Shown: positions 26,143-37,269 of the stretch, piece after piece
Position numbering within the stretch: position 1 is the first letter of the stretch
How the letters are laid out: the number at the start of each line of letters is the position of its first letter
Assembly (NCBI RefSeq): GCF_020552705.1
Contig: NZ_JAJBZG010000002.1
Coordinates: forward strand, 310,001-374,000
Reading direction: 5' to 3'
Source: Christiangramia sediminis
GTDB taxonomy: Bacteria; Bacteroidota; Bacteroidia; Flavobacteriales; Flavobacteriaceae
Length of the DNA: 64,000 bases
Position numbers and translations under genes: made by a program
Notes under the pieces: model-generated
What the model was told of the DNA's origin: nothing
Seen by the model: only the letters and a program-made list of their open reading frames with translations
Database searches by the model: none

Positions 26143-27674
26143 CTAGTTGCTCCCTGGTCTTTCAGGAAATTTTCCCATTTTTCCAGTTTTTCCTCATTCA
26201 TTACTTTTTCCATTTTAACCTGGCCTCCTTTTTTCTTATTAAGGGCATTCCATTCATGAAATAAGTTAGGATCTATAGTGGTCACCTTCACTCCTTTTAA
26301 TGCTTTTCCTCTGGCCACCTTGTAATTCTTATTCGCACTTTTCAGAGCATTATCCAGGGCTTCAGCAAGATTATCATCTTCTACTTTATCTTCAGTCCCC
26401 AAATACCAGTAATGGTAATATTCGCCATCCTCTGCTCTTTTTGCAGCGACCACAAATTCTGGAATCTTTATATCGAATTGATCTTCTAACTCCTGTACAG
26501 CATCATTCATCTTATTTACTGAAAGCTGGGATCCAACCACGTTCAAAAAGAATTTAGTTCTACCGGTAATTCTTATCTCGTGTTTTTCCTTATCGGTAAA
26601 CTTGATGGTGTCACCAATTAAGTATCGCCATGCCCCACTTACTGTAGAAATTAGCAGCACATAATCCTGTTCTTCTTCTACATCTGCCAGTGAAATTACT
26701 GGTGCATCATCGGTAATAGATCCATCCTGGTTAATATATTCAGCTTTAAAAGGAACAAATTCGAAATAAATTCCGTTATCCAGGATCAGTTTCATGGCAT
26801 GTGTATCCGGTCTGTTCTGGATCGCTAAAAATCCTTCGGAAGCAAGATAAGTATCAATCACCTGTACAGGTTTTCCTAATAACGCATTGAAACTTTTTTC
26901 ATAAGGTTCAAAAGCAACCCCTCCAGAAGTATAGACCTGTAGATTTGGCCAGATCTCGTGGATATTATCTACTTTGTGGTATTCAATTACCTTTTTCAGC
27001 ATCAATTCCATCCAGGATGGAATTCCACTTAATGCTCCTATATCCCACTCTTTTGCATTTTCGGCAATTTTCTGAACTCGATCGTCCCATTCATCTATTT
27101 TAGAAATCTCTTCACCGGGTTTGTAATAACTTCTAAACCAAAATGGAATATTACTGGCGCTAATTCCGCTAATTTCACCTTCCTGATGATCTCCTTCTTT
27201 TTGAAGATCTGTAGAACTTCCAAGCATCATGATCTCTTTCTCAAAAAAGTCGGGTGGCAGATCAAAATTGCTAAGTGCACCAACCTGTTTGATCCCGGCT
27301 TTACGAATAGATTCCATCATTTCATCGGTAACCGGAATCCTTTTACTACTTTTTCCAGTGGTACCAGAACTCAAAGCAAAATAAGGTGGTTTCCCCGGCC
27401 AGGTAACATTCTCTTCTCCTTCATGATATTTATGCCACCACTCCTTATCTATTTTATTGTAGTCAAAATATGGAATCCTTTTAGAAAATTCCAGCTGAAT
27501 ATTTTCTGACTCTAAGATCTCCTCAAATTTGTAATGCTTACCAAATGAGGTATCCTTAGCCTTTTTCAATAGACCGAGCAATACCTCTTCCTGATTTTTC
27601 TCTGCTTCTCCCTCTGTGGTAAAACTTTCTTTTAGGTCTATAAGACTTTTAATAATAGATCCGAATATCGCCAT
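26139..27674 (-). CDS. GH3-family acyl-acid-amido synthetase-like protein
   Basis: A 511-residue ANL-type adenylate-forming enzyme of the GH3 family, known from plants for joining amino acids to jasmonate or auxin; bacterial roles are unknown. Visible landmarks: ALSSGTTGKSSKRIPVTDEM (about 90-109) is the phosphate-binding loop, the middle YTSGGVAFEPYEKSF (about 249-263) and the YLASEGFLA segment (about 276-284) are GH3-typical, and WRYLIGDTIKFTD (about 348-360) is the adenylation hinge region. Length matches the bacterial family. Monocistronic and convergent with the metalloprotease gene. Confidence 0.85.
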   Translation of the reverse strand: MAIFGSIIKSLIDLKESFTTEGEAEKNQEEVLLGLLKKAKDTSFGKHYKFEEILESENIQLEFSKRIPYFDYNKIDKEWWHKYHEGEENVTWPGKPPYFALSSGTTGKSSKRIPVTDEMMESIRKAGIKQVGALSNFDLPPDFFEKEIMMLGSSTDLQKEGDHQEGEISGISASNIPFWFRSYYKPGEEISKIDEWDDRVQKIAENAKEWDIGALSGIPSWMELMLKKVIEYHKVDNIHEIWPNLQVYTSGGVAFEPYEKSFNALLGKPVQVIDTYLASEGFLAIQNRPDTHAMKLILDNGIYFEFVPFKAEYINQDGSITDDAPVISLADVEEEQDYVLLISTVSGAWRYLIGDTIKFTDKEKHEIRITGRTKFFLNVVGSQLSVNKMNDAVQELEDQFDIKIPEFVVAAKRAEDGEYYHYWYLGTEDKVEDDNLAEALDNALKSANKNYKVARGKALKGVKVTTIDPNLFHEWNALNKKKGGQVKMEKVMNEEKLEKWENFLKDQGATS

Positions 27675-27908
27675 TTAGTTATATGATTTTTTTGGAATGT
27701 TAAATCTAAAAATACCCTCAGAGACCTACTAAAGATTACCAAATATTTAACGGGGCTAAAAAGTAGTAATAGCCTTACAGCTTGTTTAATATTAATAGGA
27801 AACAAATTAGAAAACGTTAAAAATCCTTCATTTACGATGAAAAACAAAAAATAACTGTAATATTTACAAATTAAACCGAATCTCTAACTTTTACCCTACA
27901 AATCTTCT

Positions 27909-28496
27909 ATGGACCAAATTTCACCAAACACCCAATCCAGGTACAAAATGATCTCTTATGAGCAGGCTTCTCCTCAGGTAAGAGAAATCTATGATGATAC
28001 AAAAAAAACCTTGCAACTTCCTTTTGTTTTAAACTGGTTTAAGTGCCAGGGAGATAATGAAGTTCTATTAAAGGGAAACTGGAGCAAATTAAAAAATACT
28101 TTAATGGAAGGCCAGGTTCCAAACGTATTAAAACAGCTAATCATTTATAACGTTTCCAAGCAAAGAGGATGTAATTATTGTTCTCATGCGCATGGAATTT
28201 TCGCAGATAGTATGAGTTCCATGATATCTGAAGAAGATGGCTTCAGAGCTACTCAAAGTTTAAACTCTCCATCGATGCCTGTTAGTTATAAAACCGCCAT
28301 CCAGGTAGTTACCAAAGCAGCCCTGGAGCACTCTGAAATTTCAGAAGAAGATTTTACCGAACTTGAAAATGCAGGTTTTACCTCTAGAGAAATTCAGGAA
28401 TTAATGGCTCAGGCTGACCTTGTGAATATGCTGAATACGATTGCCGACGTATCTGGGATCAAAATAGATAATGAATTGCTTGAAACTCCTCAATAG
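27909..28496 (+). CDS. Carboxymuconolactone decarboxylase / AhpD-like protein
   Basis: A 195-residue all-helical protein of the AhpD superfamily. The C88-x2-C91-x3-H95 motif (CNYCSHAH) carries the redox cysteines used by AhpD-like alkylhydroperoxidase-type enzymes. This suggests peroxide detoxification or a related thiol redox role; the partner peroxidase is not in the window. It is followed 21 bp later by the GAF-DHp gene, so all four genes 27909-29989 may form one transcript. Confidence 0.83.
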   Translation: MDQISPNTQSRYKMISYEQASPQVREIYDDTKKTLQLPFVLNWFKCQGDNEVLLKGNWSKLKNTLMEGQVPNVLKQLIIYNVSKQRGCNYCSHAHGIFADSMSSMISEEDGFRATQSLNSPSMPVSYKTAIQVVTKAALEHSEISEEDFTELENAGFTSREIQELMAQADLVNMLNTIADVSGIKIDNELLETPQ

Positions 28497-28517
28497 GAAA
28501 TTTCAGTCAATATCCTA

Positions 28518-29387
28518 ATGAGTGATATTTTCCAAAATACCTCCCAGCTTTATAGAATAACCTATGAAGCTTATTCAAAATTTGCCAATGATATAAATCG
28601 CTGTGCAGATCTTGAAGAGGTTGCTGAAGTATGTAAAACCCACCTGAAATATTTACTTAATTTCAGGATCATCAGGATGACGATATACCAGGGAGACAAA
28701 TTATTCTTTTTTGAACAATTCGGTACTAAGATCTGGTTCGATCTTAGGGAAGAATCTCAATTATTTCCTTACGAAAAAGAATTATTAGAAAAAGGAATTC
28801 CACTTATTACCAATGAAATTCCTGATGAACTTATAAGAAACAAAGTTTCCTTAGACTCTTTGTATGATCCTGTACTCTGGGGATGGTGCTTTAATAAACA
28901 TGAAAGAAAAGTATTAGTATCTTTGCTCGCCGATCAGAAAAAGACATTTTCTATTGGTGATGTGGAAATCCTGAAATTAATAGTGGATTGCATTCAGGCT
29001 AAATTTAGCGAGATATACCTGAAGCGACAGCTTGCTATCCAGAACAGGAACCTTTCTGAAGCTTATGATACCATTAAATCCAAAAATCTGGAGATTGAAA
29101 ATATCGTAGAGAATCAAAAGCAGACTATTAAAGAAAGGACCCATGAGATCGTTGAGAAAAATAAGAAGCTCCTGCATATTTTAGCTTTAAATTCTCACAG
29201 CATTCGGGAACCACTATCAAGAATCCAGGGAATTATTCAGCTTTTTGAATTTATGGATGATAAAGAGTGTAGAGCAGAGTTAATCCCAAAACTTGAAACG
29301 ACAGTGGAGGAGATGGATGAAATATTAAAAGAAGTTGTTGATATGGCATCAAAAGAGTTGATGGAATTAAAGGCCAAAGATTTATGA
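28518..29387 (+). CDS. GAF-DHp histidine phosphotransfer protein lacking an ATPase domain
   Basis: A 289-residue cytosolic protein that looks like a histidine kinase without its engine. An N-terminal GAF-like sensor spans about 20-168, a coiled coil (about 170-220) leads to a DHp helix with N225-S226-H227-S228-I-R-E-P232, the phospho-accepting histidine region, and a second DHp helix (about 250-289). The protein then ends; the ATPase (HATPase_c) domain with its N, G1 and G2 boxes is absent. So it cannot autophosphorylate by itself and may act as a Spo0B-like phosphotransferase or a dominant regulator of the adjoining response regulator, whose ATG overlaps its stop. It could also be truncated, but its clean end and four-base overlap argue for a stable gene. 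Confidence 0.75.
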   Translation: MSDIFQNTSQLYRITYEAYSKFANDINRCADLEEVAEVCKTHLKYLLNFRIIRMTIYQGDKLFFFEQFGTKIWFDLREESQLFPYEKELLEKGIPLITNEIPDELIRNKVSLDSLYDPVLWGWCFNKHERKVLVSLLADQKKTFSIGDVEILKLIVDCIQAKFSEIYLKRQLAIQNRNLSEAYDTIKSKNLEIENIVENQKQTIKERTHEIVEKNKKLLHILALNSHSIREPLSRIQGIIQLFEFMDDKECRAELIPKLETTVEEMDEILKEVVDMASKELMELKAKDL

Positions 29388-29752
29388 AAAAGATCTATTT
29401 AGTAGACGATCAGCCTATTTCAAATTTTATCACCAAAAAGTTATTGGAACTTGAAGGTTTTGAAGGTTCTGTAGAAGATTTTACAGATCCTACCAAGGCT
29501 TTCCAATCGGTAGCCAAAGAGGAAGGCGCCTTAATTTTTCTTGATCTAAATATGCCGGATATGGATGGCTGGGAATTTTTAGAAGCATTAAAGAAAAATA
29601 ATATTTTTCATCGCATTATCATTCTTACCTCCAGTACCAGTAAAATAGATAAAGAAAAGGCAAAAGAGTATTCAAATGTTATAAAATACATGGTTAAACC
29701 CATGAATAAGAAAAAGATTTCTGAACTTTCAGAATACTTAAAAGCTTCCTAG
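29384..29752 (+). CDS. Single-domain response regulator (CheY-like)
   Basis: A 122-residue receiver domain. The acidic pair D8-D9, phospho-acceptor D54 (IFLDLNMPDMDG), switch residues T82-S83 and K105 (MVKPMN) are all present. No output domain is attached, so signalling must be by protein contact or by phosphorelay. It overlaps the preceding DHp gene by four bases and precedes the DUF3820 gene by 3 bp. Confidence 0.93.
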   Translation: MKKIYLVDDQPISNFITKKLLELEGFEGSVEDFTDPTKAFQSVAKEEGALIFLDLNMPDMDGWEFLEALKKNNIFHRIIILTSSTSKIDKEKAKEYSNVIKYMVKPMNKKKISELSEYLKAS

Positions 29753-29755
29753 ATT

Positions 29756-29989
29756 TTGCCGGCTCCAGACCCACAAAAGCTCCTTGAACTTGCTTACGCG
29801 AAAATGCATTTTGGCAAGTATAAAGATTATTATTTATCTGATATTCCAGAACCTTATTATGTATGGTTTCGGCAGAAGGGTTTTCCACCTGGAAAGCTGG
29901 GCGACCAGATGCAGCAGGTTTACGAATTAAAGATAAACAGTCTGGAAGGCCTGTTGAGGCAGATAAGAAAAAAGTATCCAAAACCCTAA
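29756..29989 (+). CDS. DUF3820 family small protein
   Basis: A 77-residue protein, start TTG at 29756. It has the DUF3820 core: MHFGKYKDYYLSDIPEPYYVW (about 17-37, shown in part) with the FGKYK motif and a hydrophobic WF pair, ending in a basic helix (INSLEGLLRQIRKKY). The same module occurs at the C-terminus of the exonuclease encoded at 62552-63328. In other bacteria the family is annotated as a putative quorum-sensing-regulated virulence factor, but its biochemistry is unknown. Its tight link to the response regulator suggests co-expression. Confidence 0.75.
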   Translation: MPAPDPQKLLELAYAKMHFGKYKDYYLSDIPEPYYVWFRQKGFPPGKLGDQMQQVYELKINSLEGLLRQIRKKYPKP

Positions 29990-30084
29990 TTTCAGTAATC
30001 ATCAGCTGTTAAAAAGCTCTTAATAATAGCTTTCCAAATTAGCGGCTTTTTCTATTCTTCTTTGTAATTTAGCGCCCTGAATAA

Positions 30085-31749
<1,665 letters not shown>

Positions 31750-31796
31750 AAACTGGCCGTTTTTTTGACCAAAGGAAGAATAAGCAAAATTAAATA

Positions 31797-33647
31797 ATGG
31801 AAGAAAAGAAAATAGACGTACAATCCATCATTGGATTTATACTAATTGGGGGAATTCTTTTATGGATGCTCTACAATAATACTCCTGAAGAAACCGAAAC
31901 AGAAGATGCCACTACAACCGAACAGGTTGAATCTTCAACTAAGGAGAATCAAGTTGCTACTGAAGAATCTGCAAACAGACAGCCCAATGACTCCACAGCA
32001 CTTGCCGATGCGCAACGCCGCCTGGGATCTTTTGGATATTCCGAAACCTTATCATCAGCACAGGGAGGCACAACTACCATTGAAAATGATCTTCTAATTT
32101 TAAAGATCGCTAATAAAGGTGGTTATATTGAAGAAGCTCGCCTAAAAAATTATAAGACCTACGATTCTATTCCGGTTTACCTAATAAAAGACGGGAACTC
32201 TTCTTTAAATATGAGTTTTACTACCACAGACGGTAGAACACTAAATACAGAAAATTTATTTTTTGAACCTGAACTTACCGATAATAATGGTAACCAGATA
32301 CTTTCCATGAAACTTAAGGTTTCTGAAGATGAGTATCTGGAATATCGCTATGCTATGCGTCCGGGAGAATATATGTTAGATTTTAGCATACGTTCGCAGG
32401 GTCTAACAGGTGTTTTGAATAGCGCTGAAACTCCTACCCTGGACTGGAAACTTAAAGGCTTCCGTCACTCAAAAAGTATTTCTTATGAAAATAATTATAC
32501 CGATCTTATTTACGAATATGATGGGGGTGATGACGACAGTGTTACCGATGGGGAAGATGAAGATGAAAATATTAGTTATATCGCCTACAGACAACACTTT
32601 TTCTCTTCTATTCTTTTAACAGATAATCCTTTTACAACAAGTAGTTTTAAAGTTAAAAATTTGGTGGAAGATGAAGAAGTTGATACTGTTTTCACCAAGA
32701 CTTTCGCCTCTACCATTCCATTGGAATTAAAAGCAGGTGAACTAAACTATAATATGAATTGGTATTATGGTCCTTCAGATTATAAGATCTTAAATGATTA
32801 TGATCGAAACCTTGATGAAATCATTCCTTTGGGATGGGGAATTTTTGGATGGATCAATAAATATCTTTTTATTCCGTTTTTCGCTTTCTTGGCGGGAGTG
32901 CTTCCTAGTTATGGACTGGCGATCATTGCGATGACCATTGTAGTTAGAATTGTATTATCTCCGGTTACCTATAAATCTTATTTGTCCCAGGCTAAAATGA
33001 AGATATTAAAACCTGAGATCAATGAACTTAATGAGAAGTACAAGGATAATGCAATGAAAAAGCAACAGGAAACTATGAAGCTTTATAGCAAGGCGGGAGC
33101 CAGCCCTATGAGTGGATGTTTACCGGCTTTAATGCAAATCCCAGTATTCTATGCTTTATTCCAGTTTTTCCCAAGTGCTTTCCAGTTAAGACAGAAAAGC
33201 TTCTTATGGGCAGATGACCTTTCCAGCTATGATGTAATTGCGGAATTACCATTTCACATTCCATTCTACGGAGACCACGTGAGTTTGTTCCCGATATTAG
33301 CTTCTGTAGCCATTTTCATCTATATGATGATGACTACCGGGCAGAGTATGCAGGCTAATCAGCAACCGGGAATGCCTAATATGAAATTTTTAATGTACCT
33401 GTCTCCTTTAGTAATGTTGATATTCTTCAATAACTATGCTAGTGGACTTTCGCTTTATTATTTCACTTCCAACCTTATTACCATTGGTATTATGCTGGTA
33501 ATAAAATATGCGATCATAGATGAAGATAAAATTCATGCTAAGATTCAGGAAAACAAGAAAAAACCTAAAAAGCAAAACAGGTTTACCAGAAAGTTCCAGG
33601 AAATGATGGAGCAGGCTGAAGAACAGCAGAAAAAACAAAAGAAGTAA
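31797..33647 (+). CDS. yidC: Membrane protein insertase YidC
   Basis: Inserts and folds inner-membrane proteins, alone or with SecYEG. At 616 residues it has the Gram-negative form: an N-terminal membrane segment (about 10-25), a large periplasmic beta-sandwich (about 60-345), and the conserved core of five membrane segments (about 350-580). The groove arginine is in VVRIVLSPVTYKSY (about 381-394), and the cytoplasmic coiled-coil loop and SGCLPALMQIPVFYALFQFF segment (about 439-458) are intact. The tail is basic and lysine-rich, suited to ribosome contact. A bidirectional terminator follows. Confidence 0.96.
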   Translation: MEEKKIDVQSIIGFILIGGILLWMLYNNTPEETETEDATTTEQVESSTKENQVATEESANRQPNDSTALADAQRRLGSFGYSETLSSAQGGTTTIENDLLILKIANKGGYIEEARLKNYKTYDSIPVYLIKDGNSSLNMSFTTTDGRTLNTENLFFEPELTDNNGNQILSMKLKVSEDEYLEYRYAMRPGEYMLDFSIRSQGLTGVLNSAETPTLDWKLKGFRHSKSISYENNYTDLIYEYDGGDDDSVTDGEDEDENISYIAYRQHFFSSILLTDNPFTTSSFKVKNLVEDEEVDTVFTKTFASTIPLELKAGELNYNMNWYYGPSDYKILNDYDRNLDEIIPLGWGIFGWINKYLFIPFFAFLAGVLPSYGLAIIAMTIVVRIVLSPVTYKSYLSQAKMKILKPEINELNEKYKDNAMKKQQETMKLYSKAGASPMSGCLPALMQIPVFYALFQFFPSAFQLRQKSFLWADDLSSYDVIAELPFHIPFYGDHVSLFPILASVAIFIYMMMTTGQSMQANQQPGMPNMKFLMYLSPLVMLIFFNNYASGLSLYYFTSNLITIGIMLVIKYAIIDEDKIHAKIQENKKKPKKQNRFTRKFQEMMEQAEEQQKKQKK

Positions 33648-33652
33648 AAATA

Positions 33653-33678
33653 AAAAGCCCGGTTCTCACCGGGCTTTT
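33653..33678. terminator. Bidirectional terminator between yidC and the fasciclin gene
   Basis: AAAAGCCCGG (33653-33662) pairs with CCGGGCTTTT (33669-33678) around 6 bases. A/T tracts on both sides make it able to end transcripts from both convergent genes. Confidence 0.85.
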
Positions 33679-33703
33679 AAATTCAAACAATTAAAAAAAC
33701 AAA

Positions 33704-34750
33704 TTACTCTAAAGTTGGCAATAGAACCATATCTATAGCGTGAATCACACCATTTGTAGCCTGCACATCTGCAGCCACTACCGTAGATATTCCATCATTA
33801 ACATCAGTAATACTAACATTACCATCTCCATCTACATTAATAGTAATATCTTCCCCTTGCAATGTAGTTACCACCATTCCATCTGTAAGCTCATCTGAGG
33901 TTACATAATCTTCAGTAATTACATGATATTGTAAAACCGAAGTCAGTGTGGCTGAATCTATATCATCAAGAGATTCTGCTTCCAGATCTTCCAGCAATGC
34001 CGTAAATGCGTCATCAGTTGGAGCAAAGATCGTAAAGGGAGCCGGAGCATCAGTAGATTGCAGTGTGGTGACCAGTTCTTCTCTTGTGAGCGCTGTCGCT
34101 AGAGAAGAAAAAGTAGGATCGGCAGTGGCAAACGTAGTAACATCAGGCAATCCAATTACGGCATCAACCGCATGAATAACACCGTTGTCAACTTCATTGT
34201 CTGCAGAAGTAACTGTGCTCATTCCATTAAGCACCACTCCATCTGAAGTGTCTACATATAAACTTACATTTTCCCCATCAGGACCTGCTTCTGCCATACT
34301 TTCGATATAACCGGTGCTAAGATCTGAAGACATAACTATACCAGTCTGAACATGATTCATCAAAACCAGAGTCAACAAATCTGTTGGAACATCCTCCAAG
34401 GTTGCAAAACCATTAGCTTCTAAAAATGCATCAAATGCGGCATTATTTGGTGCGAATACAGTAAATTCAGTATCCCCATCCAAAGTTTCGATTAAATCTG
34501 CCGCTTCTAAGGCCGCTCCAAGAGATGAATAATCGTCATTACTATTAACGAAATCTACAATAGTATTACTTTCTGCAGTACCATCATCATCAGGGTCTGG
34601 GTCAGGATCTGGATCTGGCGTAGGTTCTGGAGTAACTGTTCCTGTCTCACCTCCTGGATCGAATAGATCATCTTCACTACATGCGCTAAACGAAAAAGAA
34701 ATAAGAAGCGCCAAAAATGTTAACTTGGCATTTTTTAAAATAAAATTCAT
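33704..34750 (-). CDS. Fasciclin (FAS1) domain lipoprotein, two domains
   Basis: A 348-residue surface-adhesion type lipoprotein. The signal peptide ends at C24 (FSACSEDD), followed by a Pro/Asp linker (about 40-57), then two FAS1 domains (about 62-205 and 207-347). Each has the FTVFAPNNAAF or FTIFAPTDDAF H1-type motif and the GVIHAVDAVI/GVIHAIDMVL H2-type motif. FAS1 domains mediate cell adhesion or matrix binding; there is no enzyme motif. Monocistronic and convergent with yidC. Confidence 0.88.
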   Translation of the reverse strand: MNFILKNAKLTFLALLISFSFSACSEDDLFDPGGETGTVTPEPTPDPDPDPDPDDDGTAESNTIVDFVNSNDDYSSLGAALEAADLIETLDGDTEFTVFAPNNAAFDAFLEANGFATLEDVPTDLLTLVLMNHVQTGIVMSSDLSTGYIESMAEAGPDGENVSLYVDTSDGVVLNGMSTVTSADNEVDNGVIHAVDAVIGLPDVTTFATADPTFSSLATALTREELVTTLQSTDAPAPFTIFAPTDDAFTALLEDLEAESLDDIDSATLTSVLQYHVITEDYVTSDELTDGMVVTTLQGEDITINVDGDGNVSITDVNDGISTVVAADVQATNGVIHAIDMVLLPTLE

Positions 34751-34838
34751 AATTCTAAGTTTAAGTTATTGATTAGTTTTTGATTTTTTGTAAAAGTAAA
34801 ACCAATCATAATAATTTTTTGTTTAATATTTGTTAATT

Positions 34839-35504
34839 ATGGTTAAACAGCTTGAAATTTTAACATTAATACTCTTATTTCCAGTTATTTGTATATCTCA
34901 AATTAATCAATTTGACGACCAGGGACGCCGAAATGGACCCTGGAAAGTCAATTTTGAAGGCACTAATAAGCCTAAATTTGAAGGTGCATTTCAGAATGGA
35001 AAGGAAACCGGAATTTTTAAGTTCTATAAAAAAGGATTTTATGAACATCCAACTGCGATAATGGATTTTGAGAAGGCTCAGGATTCGGTTCATGTTACTT
35101 ATTACACTCAAAAGGGGAAACCTATAAGCGAGGGTATGATGTTAGAGAAAAAAAGGGAAGGAAAATGGATATACTATCATCAAAAATCGGATAGTATCAT
35201 GATGACTGAAATCTATAAAAATGATAAATTGGATGGTCTCCAAAAGACCTACTTCCCTAACGGAAAACTAGCAGAAAAGACCAAGTACCTAAATGGTGAA
35301 AAAGATGGGGAAAGTTTTATTTATGCAGATAACGGAAAGGTCACCAAAGAATTACATTATAAAAAAGGAGAATTACATGGCCCGGCCAATTATTATACCC
35401 CTGAAGGAATAAAAACAATCGAGGGTCAATATACCGAAGGACGTAAAAGCGGGAACTGGAAATATTTCTCTGAGGGAAAATTAGAAAGAGAGGAAGATTA
35501 TTAA
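34839..35504 (+). CDS. Secreted MORN-repeat (YwqK-like) protein
   Basis: A 221-residue exported protein with a signal peptide (about 1-19, ICISQ) and MORN-type repeats of about 20 residues: GRRNGPWKVNFEG, GKETGIFKFYKKG, KREGKWIYYHQK, DKLDGLQKTYFPNGKLAEKT, GEKDGESFIY, GELHGPANYY, GRKSGNWKYFSEG. Database names such as toxin-antitoxin YwqK family exist for such sequences, but there is no toxin partner here and the signal peptide argues against a cytosolic antitoxin. ATG at 34839 is chosen over TTG three codons upstream. Function unknown. Confidence 0.75.
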   Translation: MVKQLEILTLILLFPVICISQINQFDDQGRRNGPWKVNFEGTNKPKFEGAFQNGKETGIFKFYKKGFYEHPTAIMDFEKAQDSVHVTYYTQKGKPISEGMMLEKKREGKWIYYHQKSDSIMMTEIYKNDKLDGLQKTYFPNGKLAEKTKYLNGEKDGESFIYADNGKVTKELHYKKGELHGPANYYTPEGIKTIEGQYTEGRKSGNWKYFSEGKLEREEDY

Positions 35505-35512
35505 TAAATGAA

Positions 35513-35520
35513 TATATTTG
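35513..35520 (+). promoter_or_regulatory. -7 promoter box for the lipocalin-like lipoprotein gene
   Basis: TATATTTG, an exact TAnnTTTG match, 21 bases before the ATG at 35541. Confidence 0.5.
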
Positions 35521-35540
35521 AATAACTAAAATATCTACTT

Positions 35541-35942
35541 ATGAAAAAGTTTTTAATTCTATTATTATCAATAACACTTTTCACTGCTTGCAGCGATGAT
35601 GATTCCGATACAAATGATGGTACCGAAATAGTAGGAAAATGGTTTCTCGAATCTTTAAGACCAGTTGGTGGTGATAATACGCTTAATAGTTGCAATCAGG
35701 ACTCCTACATAGAATTCAATTCTGACGGTACAGGCAGCTCTGAGTTTTTTGAAGAAACTGAAACTGGATGTGAGTCTGAGGGTGTGGATTCAGGAAACTG
35801 GTCTTATAATGGTGGTAATAGTTATACTATTGTTGTACCTAACTTTGGGAGTACTACCGGAAATGTAAATTTTACCGGTGATAATCAATTCATTTTTACA
35901 AGCCCTGAACTACCAGGTGTAGAAGTTGTTTTTGTAAAATAA
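35541..35942 (+). CDS. Lipocalin-like (DUF) lipoprotein
   Basis: A 133-residue lipoprotein with C17 lipobox (FTACSDDDS). The mature part begins IVGKWFLESL (about 30-39), the typical lipocalin GxW strand, and carries further strands with DSYIEFNSDGTG and NSYTIVV, as in the lipocalin_5-like family of Bacteroidota. It has a C51-C73 pair that could form a disulfide. No ligand is known. It has its own promoter and terminator. Confidence 0.75.
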   Translation: MKKFLILLLSITLFTACSDDDSDTNDGTEIVGKWFLESLRPVGGDNTLNSCNQDSYIEFNSDGTGSSEFFEETETGCESEGVDSGNWSYNGGNSYTIVVPNFGSTTGNVNFTGDNQFIFTSPELPGVEVVFVK

Positions 35943-35964
35943 CAAATCTCTATCATTCTTATAT

Positions 35965-35991
35965 AAAAGGTGGCTTTCGCCACCTTTTTTT
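35965..35991 (+). terminator. Rho-independent terminator
   Basis: AAAAGGTGGC (35965-35974) and GCCACCTTTT (35979-35988) with a TTTC loop and T tail, downstream of the lipocalin-like gene. Confidence 0.85.
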
Positions 35992-35997
35992 ATTTCG

Positions 35998-36005
35998 TAA
36001 TTTTG
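35998..36005 (+). promoter_or_regulatory. -7 promoter box for mnmA
   Basis: TAATTTTG, an exact TAnnTTTG match, right after the preceding terminator and 55 bases upstream of the mnmA ATG. A TTG -33 element is not evident. Confidence 0.5.
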
Positions 36006-36059
36006 TGCCCGCTAATCCGACTCTTTAATCGGACTTAGAAAAGGTATAATTTAAACAGA

Positions 36060-37247
36060 ATGAAAAAAGTTGTTGTCGGTTTATCCGGAGGTGTAGATTC
36101 AAGTGTTTCCGCTTATCTTTTAAAGGAACAGGGCTATGAAGTGATCGGGCTATTCATGAAGAACTGGCACGATGATTCTGTGACCATTTCAGATGAATGT
36201 CCATGGCTGGATGACAGTAATGACGCCATGATGGTGGCCGATAAACTTGGTATTCCTTTTCAAACGGTAGATCTCAGTGAACAATATAAAGAGCGTATCG
36301 TGGATTATATGTTCAACGAATATGAAAAAGGTCGCACCCCCAATCCTGATGTGCTGTGCAACCGGGAGATCAAATTTGATGTATTCATGAAGATCGCGCT
36401 TTCTCTTGGAGCCGATTATGTTGCTACAGGCCATTATTGCCGAAAAGCAGAATTTGAAAAAGAGGGAGAAACAATCTATCAGCTACTTTCAGGAAAAGAT
36501 AATAATAAAGATCAGTCTTATTTCCTTTGCCAGTTAACACAGGAGCAACTTTCCAGAACCCTCTTCCCTATCGGGGAATTACAAAAATCTGAAGTAAGAA
36601 AGATCGCTGCAGAACAAAACCTGGTTACTGCTGAAAAGAAGGATTCTCAGGGACTTTGTTTTATAGGAAAAGTGAGACTTCCTGATTTCCTTCAACAGAA
36701 GTTGAAGCCAAAAGAAGGGGTGATCGTGGAAGTGCCTGCTGAAAATAATTCGTATACCGCTGAAGACCTCCATTTCCAATCGAAAATTGATGAATTGAGA
36801 CATCTCTCCAAAAAATTCAATTATCAGCTTGAAGATGGAAAAGTGGTAGGAAAACATCAGGGAGCACATTATTTTACTAAAGGTCAGCGTAAAGGACTTG
36901 CGGTTGGTGGTACTCCAGAGCCTTTATTTGTAATAGATACCGATGTTGAAGAAAACGTGATCTATACCGGTCAGGGGAAAGATCATCCGGGAATTTACCG
37001 CCAGGGACTTTTTATAGCTCAGGAAGAAGTTCACTGGGTTCGTAAAGACCTTGCGATTGGCAATGATGAGGAGTTAAGGCTAAAAGCCAGAATCAGATAT
37101 CGCCAGCCGCTGCAGGATGCTACACTTTACCAAACCGAAAATGGTATGTATGTGATTTTTGATGAGCCCCAGGCTTCTATTACAGAGGGACAATTCGTGG
37201 CCTGGTATAAGGATGAAGAGTTGTTAGGTTCTGGAGTTATTTCGTAA
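36060..37247 (+). CDS. mnmA: tRNA 2-thiouridine(34) synthase MnmA
   Basis: Adds sulfur to C2 of uridine 34 in tRNA-Glu, -Gln and -Lys. The 395-residue enzyme opens with the PP-loop [10 protein letters not shown] (about 5-14), carries the first catalytic cysteine C100 in NPDVLCN and the second C200 in GLCFIG, and continues into the tRNA-binding central and barrel domains (about 210-390). Bacteroidota MnmA sequences are typically of this length. The gene is monocistronic with the subtilase gene 22 bp downstream. Confidence 0.96.
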   Translation: MKKVVVGLSGGVDSSVSAYLLKEQGYEVIGLFMKNWHDDSVTISDECPWLDDSNDAMMVADKLGIPFQTVDLSEQYKERIVDYMFNEYEKGRTPNPDVLCNREIKFDVFMKIALSLGADYVATGHYCRKAEFEKEGETIYQLLSGKDNNKDQSYFLCQLTQEQLSRTLFPIGELQKSEVRKIAAEQNLVTAEKKDSQGLCFIGKVRLPDFLQQKLKPKEGVIVEVPAENNSYTAEDLHFQSKIDELRHLSKKFNYQLEDGKVVGKHQGAHYFTKGQRKGLAVGGTPEPLFVIDTDVEENVIYTGQGKDHPGIYRQGLFIAQEEVHWVRKDLAIGNDEELRLKARIRYRQPLQDATLYQTENGMYVIFDEPQASITEGQFVAWYKDEELLGSGVIS

Positions 37248-37269
37248 ATTGGTGTCTTAGAGCCCTTTC

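Noticed and set aside
34839-35504. YwqK-type antitoxin of a toxin-antitoxin pair
   Set aside because: It has a signal peptide and no toxin neighbour; called as a secreted MORN-repeat protein.
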